Both the position numbers and the translations under genes were made by a program. From Acholeplasmatales bacterium (lineage in GTDB: Bacteria > Bacillota_I > Bacilli_A > Acholeplasmatales > Anaeroplasmataceae): DNA of 32,491 nucleotides. Below the pieces are notes generated by a model. It was not told the DNA's origin and did not search any database. It saw only the letters and a program-made list of their open reading frames with translations. The DNA lies in the NCBI GenBank assembly GCA_017524905.1, contig JAFXUP010000089.1, forward strand, positions 1-32,491, written 5' to 3'. This document shows, one piece after another, positions 6,605 through 17,600 of this stretch. How positions within the stretch are numbered: the stretch's first letter is position 1; each line of letters begins with the position of its first letter.

Positions 6605-9184
6605 ATGAAAACTAAACATTATATATTAATGATTATAGCTTTTTTTGCTTTGTTTTTTAGTTTATTCTTAACTGGTTGTATGGGAAAAACAATTAGTGGA
6701 ATTAAAATGGCAAATGAAGATGTAATTGAAATCCAAGCAGGAAATATTGCAATTGATGATATAAAAGTTGTAGTTATCTATTCTGATGGGGAAACAAAAG
6801 AAATAGATTTAACCTTAGATATGATACCTGAGGTTGAAAAGCTTAATTTTTATAAAATGGGTGAACATGATGTAAAAATTGTAGTTGCTGATAGATATAC
6901 TACAACTATGAAAATAAATGTTGTAAGACATGAATTTGATGATATTTATAAGCTTGAAGATCAAACAGTTGTTTATGATGGTCAACCTCATAAAATTGAA
7001 ATTAATTATGAGGTACCAGAAGGAACAACAGTTGATTATTTATATGGAAATACATTCACTAATGCTGGTGAATATGATGTTGTTGCGGTTATTTCTAAAG
7101 CTGGTTATAATTCAAAAACATTAAAAGCTAAATTAATTATTGAAAAAGCAGATATTGATATTAGCGGTGTTACATTTGAAGATCAAAACTTTGTTTATGA
7201 TGGTCAACCTAAAACAATAGAAGCAACAAATATTCCAGAAGGAACATCCGTTGAATATGAAGTATGGAATGAAGATAAAAGTGTTAGATTAAATCTATCT
7301 AATATTGTTAATGTTGGCGTTTATAAGATGATTGCTAAATTTAAGAGTGCTGATGATAACTACAATCAAACAGCTTTTAAGGAAGCAACTTTAACAATTA
7401 ATAAAGAAAAATATGATATGTCAGAAGTATCAATGAACGATTTTACAAAAGAATATGATAATAAAGAATTTGAAGCAAAGCTTAATGATACATCTGTTTT
7501 ACCTAGTGGTGTTAGTGTTTCTTTTAATTATTATAATGCTAAAGGTGAAGCCGTTAAATCTCCTATAGATGCAGGAGAATATAAGGTGGTTGCTTCATTT
7601 AAGGGCGATTCTTTAAATTATGAAGAAATTGCTCCAATTGAGTCTAAGCTTACTATTACAAAGCAACAAGTAAATATTGATGGCAAAATTACTTTTAATA
7701 GTATGACAAAGGATTTTGATGGAAATGAGTATGAAATAAAAGTTAATGAAGAATCTTTACCTACTGGTGTTGAAGTAACTTATGAAAATAATAAACATAC
7801 TATTGCTGGAGAATATAAAGCTGTAGCACATTTCACACTTTCAAATCCTAACCAAGTATTAGATATTACTGAGCTTGAAGCTTATTTAATAATTAATAGA
7901 ATTACAGAAAACTTTAAGGTTAAGGATTCTAAAACTGGAGAAATTAGAGATTTCGTGTCAGATGATATAGATATTAAACCAGATAAAGTAACTGGAAATA
8001 AAATTGTTAATATCATGGGCTTTAGGGATGATAAATATATTCTTTCTGCAATGGTTTATACTAACACAAAGGGTGAATATGTTGATGAAAATGATTTATC
8101 TCATGGCCAAACTTATAATTATAATATTGTAGTTGAATTAATAGATCAAAATGAAAAGGCTAGTATAACAGTACCACCAATTTCTGGTATTATTAAGCCA
8201 ACAATTCAATTTGATGAAGAGATTAAATTAAAAAATCTAGAAGTAGTATATGATGGTAAGGCTCATGGTTTAAGGCTTAATAAGGAATTACCAATTGGTA
8301 CTAAGGTTGAATATCCAAATGGTGAAGAATTTACTGATGTAGGATTATATGAAGTTCAATGGAAAATATCTAGAGATACATATGAAACAAAAGTATTAGA
8401 GGGTACCTTAAAGATAACTAAGGCAACTTATGATATGTCTAAAGTTGTTATTGAAGATGTAACAAGACCATATGATGGAAATGCATATACTCCACAAATT
8501 AAGGATTCTCCAACATATAATCAAACATTTGATAATTTACCTTCAGGTGTTTCAGTTAAGTCTGTTACTTATTGGCTTGATATTGATGAGGATGGAGTAT
8601 GGGAAGAAATAACTGCAGAAAATGCAGCAGATTATACAAAGGATGCAGGTAAATATAAGATTATAATTTCTTATAGCTATGATGAATCAAATTATGAAGC
8701 ACTTCCTAATAAAGAATTCATATTAACAGTTACTCCTCAAACTATTGATTTAAGTGCCATAAAATTTAATAACAAGACTATAAATGCCAATTCAGTAACA
8801 GCGGTTGGAGTAGCTTGGATGGGAATTGATGATGTTCCATTTGATGAATATGAAGGAACAGATACTGCTAAAATCATATTGAAACGTTCTGAAAATTTAC
8901 CTGAAATAATTGGTGTTATTTATGACTACAAAGATTCAAATAATAATCTTATTTTTACTGTGGATACAACTTCACAAAATATATATTATGTTTCGAATGA
9001 TTACCCTAATAGACTTGGCTATGAGACTACAAATGGTGATGTATGGTGTGATTTTTCAGTATTTAATACAGCAGGTACATATAATGTGACAGCTAGATTT
9101 GTGTTAAATTCTGGTTATAATCCAACTAATTATAAATTAAGTGTTCAAGAACTAAACGCAACTTTAACTGTTGTTCAACCATAA
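6605..9184 (+). CDS. Large lipoprotein with tandem MBG-type Ig modules, first gene of the secretion operon
   Basis: An 859-aa lipoprotein. A hydrophobic signal peptide ends in the lipobox L22-T23-G24-C25, so it should be anchored to the outer face of the membrane by C25. An Ig-like N-terminal segment (about 29-110) precedes MBG-type modules at about 115-181, 186-269, 270-355, 357-435, 540-605 and 609-710, with a diverged one at 714-859. Each module carries the (V/K)YDG(Q/N) start and GEY/GxY strand typical of the family. A different beta domain at about 436-535 interrupts the series. I chose the ATG at 6605 because GCGGGGTG lies about 8 nt upstream; a TTG two codons earlier is unlikely. The role is probably structural or adhesive. 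It precedes virD4 by only 14 nt. Confidence 0.8.
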   Translation: MKTKHYILMIIAFFALFFSLFLTGCMGKTISGIKMANEDVIEIQAGNIAIDDIKVVVIYSDGETKEIDLTLDMIPEVEKLNFYKMGEHDVKIVVADRYTTTMKINVVRHEFDDIYKLEDQTVVYDGQPHKIEINYEVPEGTTVDYLYGNTFTNAGEYDVVAVISKAGYNSKTLKAKLIIEKADIDISGVTFEDQNFVYDGQPKTIEATNIPEGTSVEYEVWNEDKSVRLNLSNIVNVGVYKMIAKFKSADDNYNQTAFKEATLTINKEKYDMSEVSMNDFTKEYDNKEFEAKLNDTSVLPSGVSVSFNYYNAKGEAVKSPIDAGEYKVVASFKGDSLNYEEIAPIESKLTITKQQVNIDGKITFNSMTKDFDGNEYEIKVNEESLPTGVEVTYENNKHTIAGEYKAVAHFTLSNPNQVLDITELEAYLIINRITENFKVKDSKTGEIRDFVSDDIDIKPDKVTGNKIVNIMGFRDDKYILSAMVYTNTKGEYVDENDLSHGQTYNYNIVVELIDQNEKASITVPPISGIIKPTIQFDEEIKLKNLEVVYDGKAHGLRLNKELPIGTKVEYPNGEEFTDVGLYEVQWKISRDTYETKVLEGTLKITKATYDMSKVVIEDVTRPYDGNAYTPQIKDSPTYNQTFDNLPSGVSVKSVTYWLDIDEDGVWEEITAENAADYTKDAGKYKIIISYSYDESNYEALPNKEFILTVTPQTIDLSAIKFNNKTINANSVTAVGVAWMGIDDVPFDEYEGTDTAKIILKRSENLPEIIGVIYDYKDSNNNLIFTVDTTSQNIYYVSNDYPNRLGYETTNGDVWCDFSVFNTAGTYNVTARFVLNSGYNPTNYKLSVQELNATLTVVQP

Positions 9185-9198
9185 AGGAGGGAATAGTG

Positions 9199-11688
9199 AT
9201 GAAGCAAAGACATTATTTATATATAGCTATCATTATTTCCTTCGTGGTTAGTAATGTTATAGCTATACCAGTTTTATTAACAAAAGGAATGTTTACATCA
9301 GCTTCTGGTGGATTTACAATGATTCCTTATTTAAGATGGATAGCAACTATATTTATATTATTAATGTTATTCAGTTGTGTTGTTCTATCTCATAAATTTG
9401 CATCAGGAAGATTCCAAGAAATATTATTTGTTCTATCATCATTATTACTAATTTCAATGGTGTTTAGCTATTTAGTATTTACTTTAGTAGATTGTAAGCT
9501 AGAATTTACAATAATAGATTGGTTTGGAACCTTTGATGTAATGCTAATAGCCTATTTATATTACATAATATTAGCTATAGTATTTGCAGTTATATTTGTT
9601 GTATATTGTGCATTTATAAATAAGAAGTTCTTAACTATATTTTCTAAAAATGGTGTTTATGGAAAATTAAAACAAGTTAAGGATTCAAATTTAGAAAACT
9701 CTAGATGGATGACTGAAAAAGAGAAAAAGTCATTATTTAAAATGTACAATTTTAGTGAATTAAATACAGTTACTAAAGATGGTATTCCTATTATGGCTAG
9801 CCTTGATGATACTAAAAAGGATATGAAGGTTGGATTTAATTCACCTTGTCATTCAATTGTAATAGGTTCTACTGGTTCAGGTAAAACAACAACATTTGTA
9901 TCTCCAATGATTCAAATTTTGGGTTCTACTAGTGCTGGTTCATCAATGATTATAACTGACCCTAAGGGTGAATTGTTCTCAATGCATTCAGCATTTTTAC
10001 AAGAAAGAGGATATGACGTTAAGGTTGTTGATTTGCGTGATACTTATTCATCTTATAGATGGAATCCATTAGATGGTATTTGGGATCAATTTGAAGAATA
10101 TCGTGACGCATACAAAAAAGCATTTAAGCGTTTAGATAATATCTATGAATCAGGCCTTGTTTTAGATAAGGGCATTGGTGAGGATGAAGAAATATCTGAA
10201 TGGTATGAATTTGATGGAAAAGCCTATAAGGATTATCAAAGATTAGTTAATAGTATTAAGGTTTATAAAAAGAAAATATACGATGAAGTTTATGAAGATT
10301 TAAATGACTTAGTATCAGTTTTAATCCCAGTTGAAAACGAAAAAGACCCTTTATGGGAAAAAGGTGCAAGAGCTATTACACTTGCTGTACTTTTAGCAAT
10401 GCTAGAGGATTCAACTGATCCTAATAGTGAAATGACTAAGGAAAAGTTTACTTTCTTTAACTTAGCTAAGATCTTACAAAATTCAAATAAGGATTATGAA
10501 GATTTAAGATTATATTTTAAGGGAAGAAGTCCATTATCTAAAGCATATTCATTATCTAAACAGGTATGTGATGCAGCTCCTTCAACAAGAGCATCATATA
10601 TGTCAATTGTTTATGATAAGTTAGTTTTATTTAATGATACTGGTGTATGTTCTTTAACATCTACATCAGATTTTACTGCTGAATCTTTATCAGACCATCC
10701 AACTGCGTTATTCTTAAAGATTCCTGATGAAAAGGATACAAGACATAATCTTGCAGCAATCTTTATCTTAAATATTTATAAGACATTAATTAAGGTTGCA
10801 TCAGCTACAAAGGATTTATCACTTCCAAGAAATGTATACTTTATTATGGATGAATTTGGTAATATGCCAAAAATTTCTAAATTTGATAAATTCATTACAG
10901 TTGGTCGTTCAAGAAAGATTTGGTTTACAATGATTGTTCAATCTTATTCACAGCTTAATAATGTATATGGTGATAATGTAGCTGATATTATTAAGGGTAA
11001 CTGTGGTATTAAGATGTTTATCGGTTCAAATGATTTAGGTACTTGTAAGGAATATAGTGAATTGTGTGGTAATATTACAATTCAAACATCTTCAACAAGT
11101 GGTACAGCCCATAGTGAAACAAATTATTCAACTTCACTTCAAACTAGACCTTTAATTTATCCTTCTGAATTACAAAGATTAAATCACCCTGGTGATATAG
11201 GTCACTCAATTATCGTAACATTTGGTAATTTCCCATTAAAGACTTATTTTACACCATCATTTAAGGTTCCTCTTTATAAGATGGGTAAGATGGATCAATC
11301 TGAATTAGAAGATCATTTCTTTAATGAAAGTGCCTTATTCTACGATATTAAAAAGAGAAATAGTGCTTTAATGGATAAAGCAAAGGAAAAGGAAGAAAAA
11401 GGTTTTAGTGGCATTAAGGCTCAAGAAGAAGCAAAAGAAATGACAAATAGTGCTTCAGATAATGCTATGAATAATGCTGAAGAAATAAAAGAAGAAAAGC
11501 CTAAACAAAAGGTTAATAAAGTAAAACAAACAAAGAAAACTAAGAAAGCATCTCAAACAGAAATTATGAATGTATATAGAAATCTTAAAAAATCAAATCC
11601 TGATTTAGCATTTGAGGATTTCTGTTTAATGATTGCTAAAGGAGAAGTAACTCTTGATAAGGAGGATGATGGTGATGAAAAAGAATAA
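9199..11688 (+). CDS. VirD4/TraG-like type IV coupling protein ATPase
   Basis: An 829-aa membrane-anchored ATPase that would recruit substrates to the type IV secretion channel. Four hydrophobic helices lie at about 7-26, 43-65, 73-95 and 111-138. The cytoplasmic RecA-like domain has Walker A GSTGSGKT (223-230), the ITDPKGELF motif characteristic of VirD4/TraG, and Walker B IMDEFG (D551, E552). A Lys/Glu-rich linker and a small C-terminal helical domain (about residues 770-820) follow. The ATG at 9199 sits 7 nt after GGAGGG; a GTG one codon earlier is too close. The 3' end overlaps the giant surface-protein gene by 14 nt. No relaxase is visible in the window, so protein substrates are at least as likely as DNA. 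Confidence 0.92.
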   Translation: MKQRHYLYIAIIISFVVSNVIAIPVLLTKGMFTSASGGFTMIPYLRWIATIFILLMLFSCVVLSHKFASGRFQEILFVLSSLLLISMVFSYLVFTLVDCKLEFTIIDWFGTFDVMLIAYLYYIILAIVFAVIFVVYCAFINKKFLTIFSKNGVYGKLKQVKDSNLENSRWMTEKEKKSLFKMYNFSELNTVTKDGIPIMASLDDTKKDMKVGFNSPCHSIVIGSTGSGKTTTFVSPMIQILGSTSAGSSMIITDPKGELFSMHSAFLQERGYDVKVVDLRDTYSSYRWNPLDGIWDQFEEYRDAYKKAFKRLDNIYESGLVLDKGIGEDEEISEWYEFDGKAYKDYQRLVNSIKVYKKKIYDEVYEDLNDLVSVLIPVENEKDPLWEKGARAITLAVLLAMLEDSTDPNSEMTKEKFTFFNLAKILQNSNKDYEDLRLYFKGRSPLSKAYSLSKQVCDAAPSTRASYMSIVYDKLVLFNDTGVCSLTSTSDFTAESLSDHPTALFLKIPDEKDTRHNLAAIFILNIYKTLIKVASATKDLSLPRNVYFIMDEFGNMPKISKFDKFITVGRSRKIWFTMIVQSYSQLNNVYGDNVADIIKGNCGIKMFIGSNDLGTCKEYSELCGNITIQTSSTSGTAHSETNYSTSLQTRPLIYPSELQRLNHPGDIGHSIIVTFGNFPLKTYFTPSFKVPLYKMGKMDQSELEDHFFNESALFYDIKKRNSALMDKAKEKEEKGFSGIKAQEEAKEMTNSASDNAMNNAEEIKEEKPKQKVNKVKQTKKTKKASQTEIMNVYRNLKKSNPDLAFEDFCLMIAKGEVTLDKEDDGDEKE

Positions 11689-14600
11689 AATTTTCAATCG
11701 AATCTTAATCATATTCGCTTTCTTTTTAGCGATTGTTACTTCTATATCCGTATTCAGCTATAAAACCTATGCTGATGGAGAAAATACTGTTTATTTTAAT
11801 CAAGCGTATTTTGAGGCAAATGATGCAGGTATTGTTATTGCTGAAATAGTTGGTGATGGTAAACCTAACGATAGTGTTGGTATTTTCTTCCACACTGAAG
11901 GTGGTACAGCCATTCCAGGTTTAGATTTTGTTAGTGTTAATACTTTAGTTAACGTTAAATATGATACTAATGGTAAATTATCTTATAAGGTTTCTATTAA
12001 AAGCTTAAATACAGCTGATAGTAGAGAAAAATTAAGATTAGTTGACCAAGATAACAATATTTATGGTAGATATTTTAAAGTAGTTATTGAAAAGGCAACA
12101 GGTGCTAGTGTTGTTGCAGAAAAGAATTCAACTAAATGTTATTTACCATATAGCTATAAAGCTGAGGTTGTAACTGGTGTTATACAAGATACTGCAACAG
12201 ATTATAATGAAGATCATTCATATATAAAATATTATGCAAATCCACAATTTCAATTCCATAAAGGTAAAAATGATATTGATGGTAAGTCTACATGGTATAC
12301 ATGGAAAAACGGAATGACCTTTAATAATGATACTTCAAATCAGTGGCTTACAGGATTTATCAACCAAGGTTTAGCAGATGCATATGGAACATTCTTTATG
12401 GAAAGATGCTATGATAAAAGCTCAAACCCTTGGGTTCAATCAGATACAAATATCTTTATTCATTATGGAAATAAGGAATTAATAGATAATTATGATTCTG
12501 ATTACAATAAGGAGGACGAATGTCCGGGTCTTGCTTTATATTTAGAAACAGAACCACAAGAGTCTGTTGATGAATCAGCATGGTATAATCCTATACCTGA
12601 TTGGCAACCAAGAAGTGAAAAAATCACTCCTTATGCTATGAAAAAAATACTTGTGGATAGAAAAAATCCATATGACGATGATGATCATGAGCATGAAATA
12701 TATGCTGATGAAGTTAGTATTAAAAAAGAAACATCTAGACTTAGTTGGATTCAACAGGAATCTACTTGGTATGCTGGTAGTGGTACAATTGTAACTACTG
12801 GTGCAATTAAAATTGATCCATATAATGGTGTTTTAGATACAGGTTTATCTGTTTATAACAATAACAAAGAATATGATAGATCAGCAGAAAATATTTACCA
12901 AGTATTATCTTTAGTTGATAATAAAACACCTAATATTATTGGTGAATTTGTAGATGACTCAGATGTAAGTACAACTGAAAGATTAAAAATTTATCTTAGA
13001 TTTGATGAACCAGTTCATATAGCTAAAGACTATGAATCATTCTTTGTATATTTTAATGATGGTTCAAACTATAAAACAGCCGAAGTTGTAGAGGGAAATT
13101 ATACAGATACATTAGTTTTGAGTGTTGAGGCACCAAAAGAAAACATTAGAAAAATGACTTATGAATTCCCAACTAATAACGTAGGTGATTTAGCATTTAA
13201 TGTTGATGATTATGGTATTTATGGAAACAATAGAATTCCAGCAGAAATTACAAGTAAACCAAGAGAATTAACCTTCTTAAATGGTGCTGTTAATTTATTA
13301 AAACCAACAATTACAATAGATCAAACAAGCTCAAATAATAAGGCTAATAATATTTATAATTTACTTGTATCTATTAATGATGATGGTCAAAAGGATCTTA
13401 AAAAGGGTAAGCTTTATTATACTTTAGATAAAACTGAAACATGGGTTGATGATAATAATCAACCATTAGCTTCTGGTGATTTAGAAGATTCATCAATATA
13501 TAAAAATGTTCATGAATTTACAGAAGAAGAAAATGGTTCACTTACATTTACTATTGTAAAAAATGAAGCAGAAGGTATTGATAGTGGTACATATTATCTT
13601 CATTTACTTGCTGTATCAGATTATGGACTTAAGGATTATAAAACGTATGGTGGATATATTTTAGATGGTGATCCACCTAGTGTAAATCAAATACATCCAG
13701 CAACAAATACATTAACTAAAAAGACATACACTTTAGAGTTAATGAAAAAGACTATCGCTGGTGCATCTGAAATCAATAATATTTATCTAATTTATAATTA
13801 TACTGATAAGGATGGTAAGAACCAGGAAGCTAGAATATTATTTGTTAGAGGCGGCTCTGTAGTATCTGATTATAATAATGTTGTAACTACGGATGCTTCA
13901 GCTGAAGATAAAATAGTTTATACATTCACATCAACAATTGATAAAAATGATGATGAAGGATTACATGATAAGGTAATCAAGAAGATTATGGCTGATAACG
14001 CAAAAGAAAGAATGAATTTTAAAGTAACATTCTATCTTGAAGATAATGCAGGAAATAATTCAACTTCCAATAGTATTGACGTTATTTATGATACAAGAAA
14101 TACATTCAATACAAAGTTTTATATTTCTGAAAAGAAAAATGATGCTGAAGGTTATACATTAATTAACGATATAAATGTATCTTATCCTGCTTATGATAAG
14201 TCAACGGTAGGTACTGGAGAAGATACAAAAATAATCGTAATATCTTATGCACCTGATCAAACTACCAATTATGTTGATGCTGGTGGAGTATTTTTAATTG
14301 AATTAAATGGAAGAGAAATTCAAGCTGATGGAACTCAAGGCGATAGTCGTTTTGAAGTTACATTAACAGATTTAGCACCTGGCTTTTATGATATCGTACC
14401 TAGAATTACTGGTAAAAATACATCAACAGGTGAAGATTTAAATCTAATAGCACAAAATATTCAATTTTATATTACAAATAATAAGACCGAGTCATCTCCT
14501 AATATGGAAATGTTAGGTACTAATTTAGTATTATCAAATAAGGTTTATCAATTACAGGATCAAAGATATTATTATTTAGATGCTGGTGGATCAGATATAA

Positions 14601-17600
14601 TTTCTTATCCATATGGTGCAACATATGATGAGGTAGCTGGTAAATCAGAAGGCGGTTCAACTTATCCATCATTTTCAAATGTTAATGAAGCTAAAAAGTA
14701 TATTAAATATATGGAATACCAAGACTTATATTTATTAAAGATTAGTGCAAGTACAGCAAGCTTCTTAAATAGTGGACAAGGTACATCTTATGTAAAGGCT
14801 TCTGGTGAAACAGTAACAGCCCAAGAAGGACAGCTTTGGATTAGATATAAAAAGAATACTTGGCAAAATACCGCAACAGCTTATAGCTGGGCATACTATT
14901 ATTATGGTAATGGTAATGTAGAAGATGGTATTAATTTAAGTGCTCTTTCAACAAATCTAAATAGTGCAATTAATGAAGTTGTTAATAGAATTGCTAATGA
15001 AGGTATAATCGTTAATTTAGTAGAAGAAGAAAACTTAAATACTAAAACTGGGGCTCCATATTTAGCATCAACTCAAATTCATTCTCAAGCTGAAGAGGCT
15101 AGTGAAAGTAAGACTGGTATAAAATTTGTAGCTCCAGCTAAGTATGATGGAGATAAATCAATTTATCAAAATACAGTTAAGATTGGTGATAATAGTTATT
15201 ATCTTGCAACTAATATGGAAATAAAGTCAACTTCATCAACTAGAATGTATTATTTATTTAATCCAGTAGATGATGCGACTGTTAAAGAATGGAAAGAAAT
15301 AATTATTAAAGATGGTATGAGATTATCAGAGGTCTTAACTTCAACTGGTATTTATTTAATCCGTGAATATGGAGATAATGGTATTAGTGAATATAAAGTC
15401 TACTTTGATAAAACTCTACCAGTAGTTAGAGTCATTATTGGTAATGATGAAGTTGTTTTAGATGGAGAGACTTTAAATTTCTCAAGTGATACTTTTATCA
15501 TTAAAGGATTCACATCAACAGAAAAGATTCCTCTTGAGGTTGATGATTTAGCATATATAGCACTTTATTCTTTCCCTAATAAAAAATTAATTGAGGTATT
15601 ATATGCATCTGATTTTGAAAATGGAAAAGATAAAAAATTAGAGGAAAAGAATTATTATATTCAAGTTGGAGATCGTTCAGGAAATATTGCAACCTATACT
15701 GTTTTATTATCAAATTCTGAGCTTAGAGTAGAAGCCTATGAGGATGATAATAAAACTAGTGTTACAGTTAAGGTTTATGATAGATCTGAATCTGAAATAT
15801 ATTTATATGAAGTTTATTGTAATGAAGAATTAGTAACTACTGAATTTGCTGAAACTAAAATATTTAGAGAGCCTGGTATTTATAGAATAAATGTAAAGGA
15901 TATTTATGGTAATGAAGTAACTACAACAGTTGAGTTTGAATTTAAGACTCCAGATATTACTTGGTATTACACAAAGGATGACACATTTATTAAATATGAT
16001 CCAGAAAGCTTAGATGATAATAAGATTGTTAATATGGCAATCTATGATGATGAATATTCTTCAAGAATATCTAATGTTTATACTTCATCAATATTAAGAT
16101 TATCATTTGACACAGATTATGGTGAGGATGAGGTTGAATTTGAAGTATTAGATTTAGCTTCTGGTGATTATACTTATACTCAAGCTACAAGTACAATTAC
16201 TCTTAATAAGCTTGCTGGATTTAGATTTAGAGTATGGTTTAAATCTTTACCTGAAAATGATCATACATATGTTGTAAAAGTTGATAATGAAGCACCTATT
16301 GTTACAGCTTCATTTATCGGTACATCATATTATTATTCATCTGAAACTGATGAGGATGGTAATATGATTTCTGGTTCTTTTGATAAAATCGACTTTTCTA
16401 AATATGCTGTAGGTGATGAGGTAACACTTGATACCTTAGCATATACAAAAGAAGATAATGTTGAATCAACATTTGAAAATGGTGCCATTATAAGCGGTGG
16501 ACATATCGTTTTAGGATTTAGTGATCCATCAAAGATTTTTGGATATACTATTTCAAGAAATGGTCAATCAATTGAAATGGCATTAAATCAAGACCAACAG
16601 CTAATTATAAACAACTATGGTGTATATGAAATCACAGTTACTGATAAGCTTGGTAATGTTAGAAGATTCAACTTTACTAATACTAATGAACCATTAAGCA
16701 TAGCTACTATCGATGAAAATTCTTTAGCTGATAGTACCTTAACTTATGGTCATGATAATATGACACTTAATGTTTTATATCCTGGTGATAATAAAATATT
16801 AGTTAAAACTCCAGATGGAAAGCGTACATTTATCATTAACTTTGATGGTGCTAAGATTACTTATGGTAATTATTACTACGCTATCGAACAAGAAACAGAT
16901 GAAAGTGGAGAAATAGTAAAAATTAATACTGTTGAATTTAAGCCAAATCCTGATTTCTTAATTGATTTAGAGGATTTAAATCTTAGAGAAAACTCATGGT
17001 ATACAATGGTTGAGGATACATATTATAAGATTTCTATAATGATTGTTGAAGGAAAACCAATTTATAAGGTTGAGGTTTTAGATGGCATAATTAATGTTGA
17101 ATCAGAATATGTAGTTGGAAATACAGTATTCCCAAGCTACTATAAGGTATGCTTATCAAGAGAAGAACCTTCAATTAGATTATTAACTGGTGATGATGAG
17201 GTTAATATTAAGGAAGGCTCAAATTATATTTACATTGCTGATGTATTAACTATTGATTCTAATGTTAATCCAAATATTGTTAGCATAGAATATGGTTATT
17301 CACAATATCCTAATGTTGAAAATATAAAAGTAATTTATCAAAATGGTCAATTCTTAGAAACATTAGAAGGAACAAATGAAGGCTTCTATAGAATTGTTGT
17401 TAAAAATATTTACAATAATCAAAAGGAATATATTGTAACAAAGATTGATTCATTTACAACAATTGTAGAGGTTACATATATTGATGGTACAACTCGTACA
17501 TTCCTATCAGATGATAAAATGATTTATTCTAATTCACTTATTACATTTAGAGTTTATACAGAAAGTGTATCATTTGAACTTGATGGTGAAACTATTACTG

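Noticed and set aside
6930-7124. 64-aa frame within the MBG lipoprotein gene
   Set aside because: It is an out-of-frame shadow of a repetitive, AT-rich gene.
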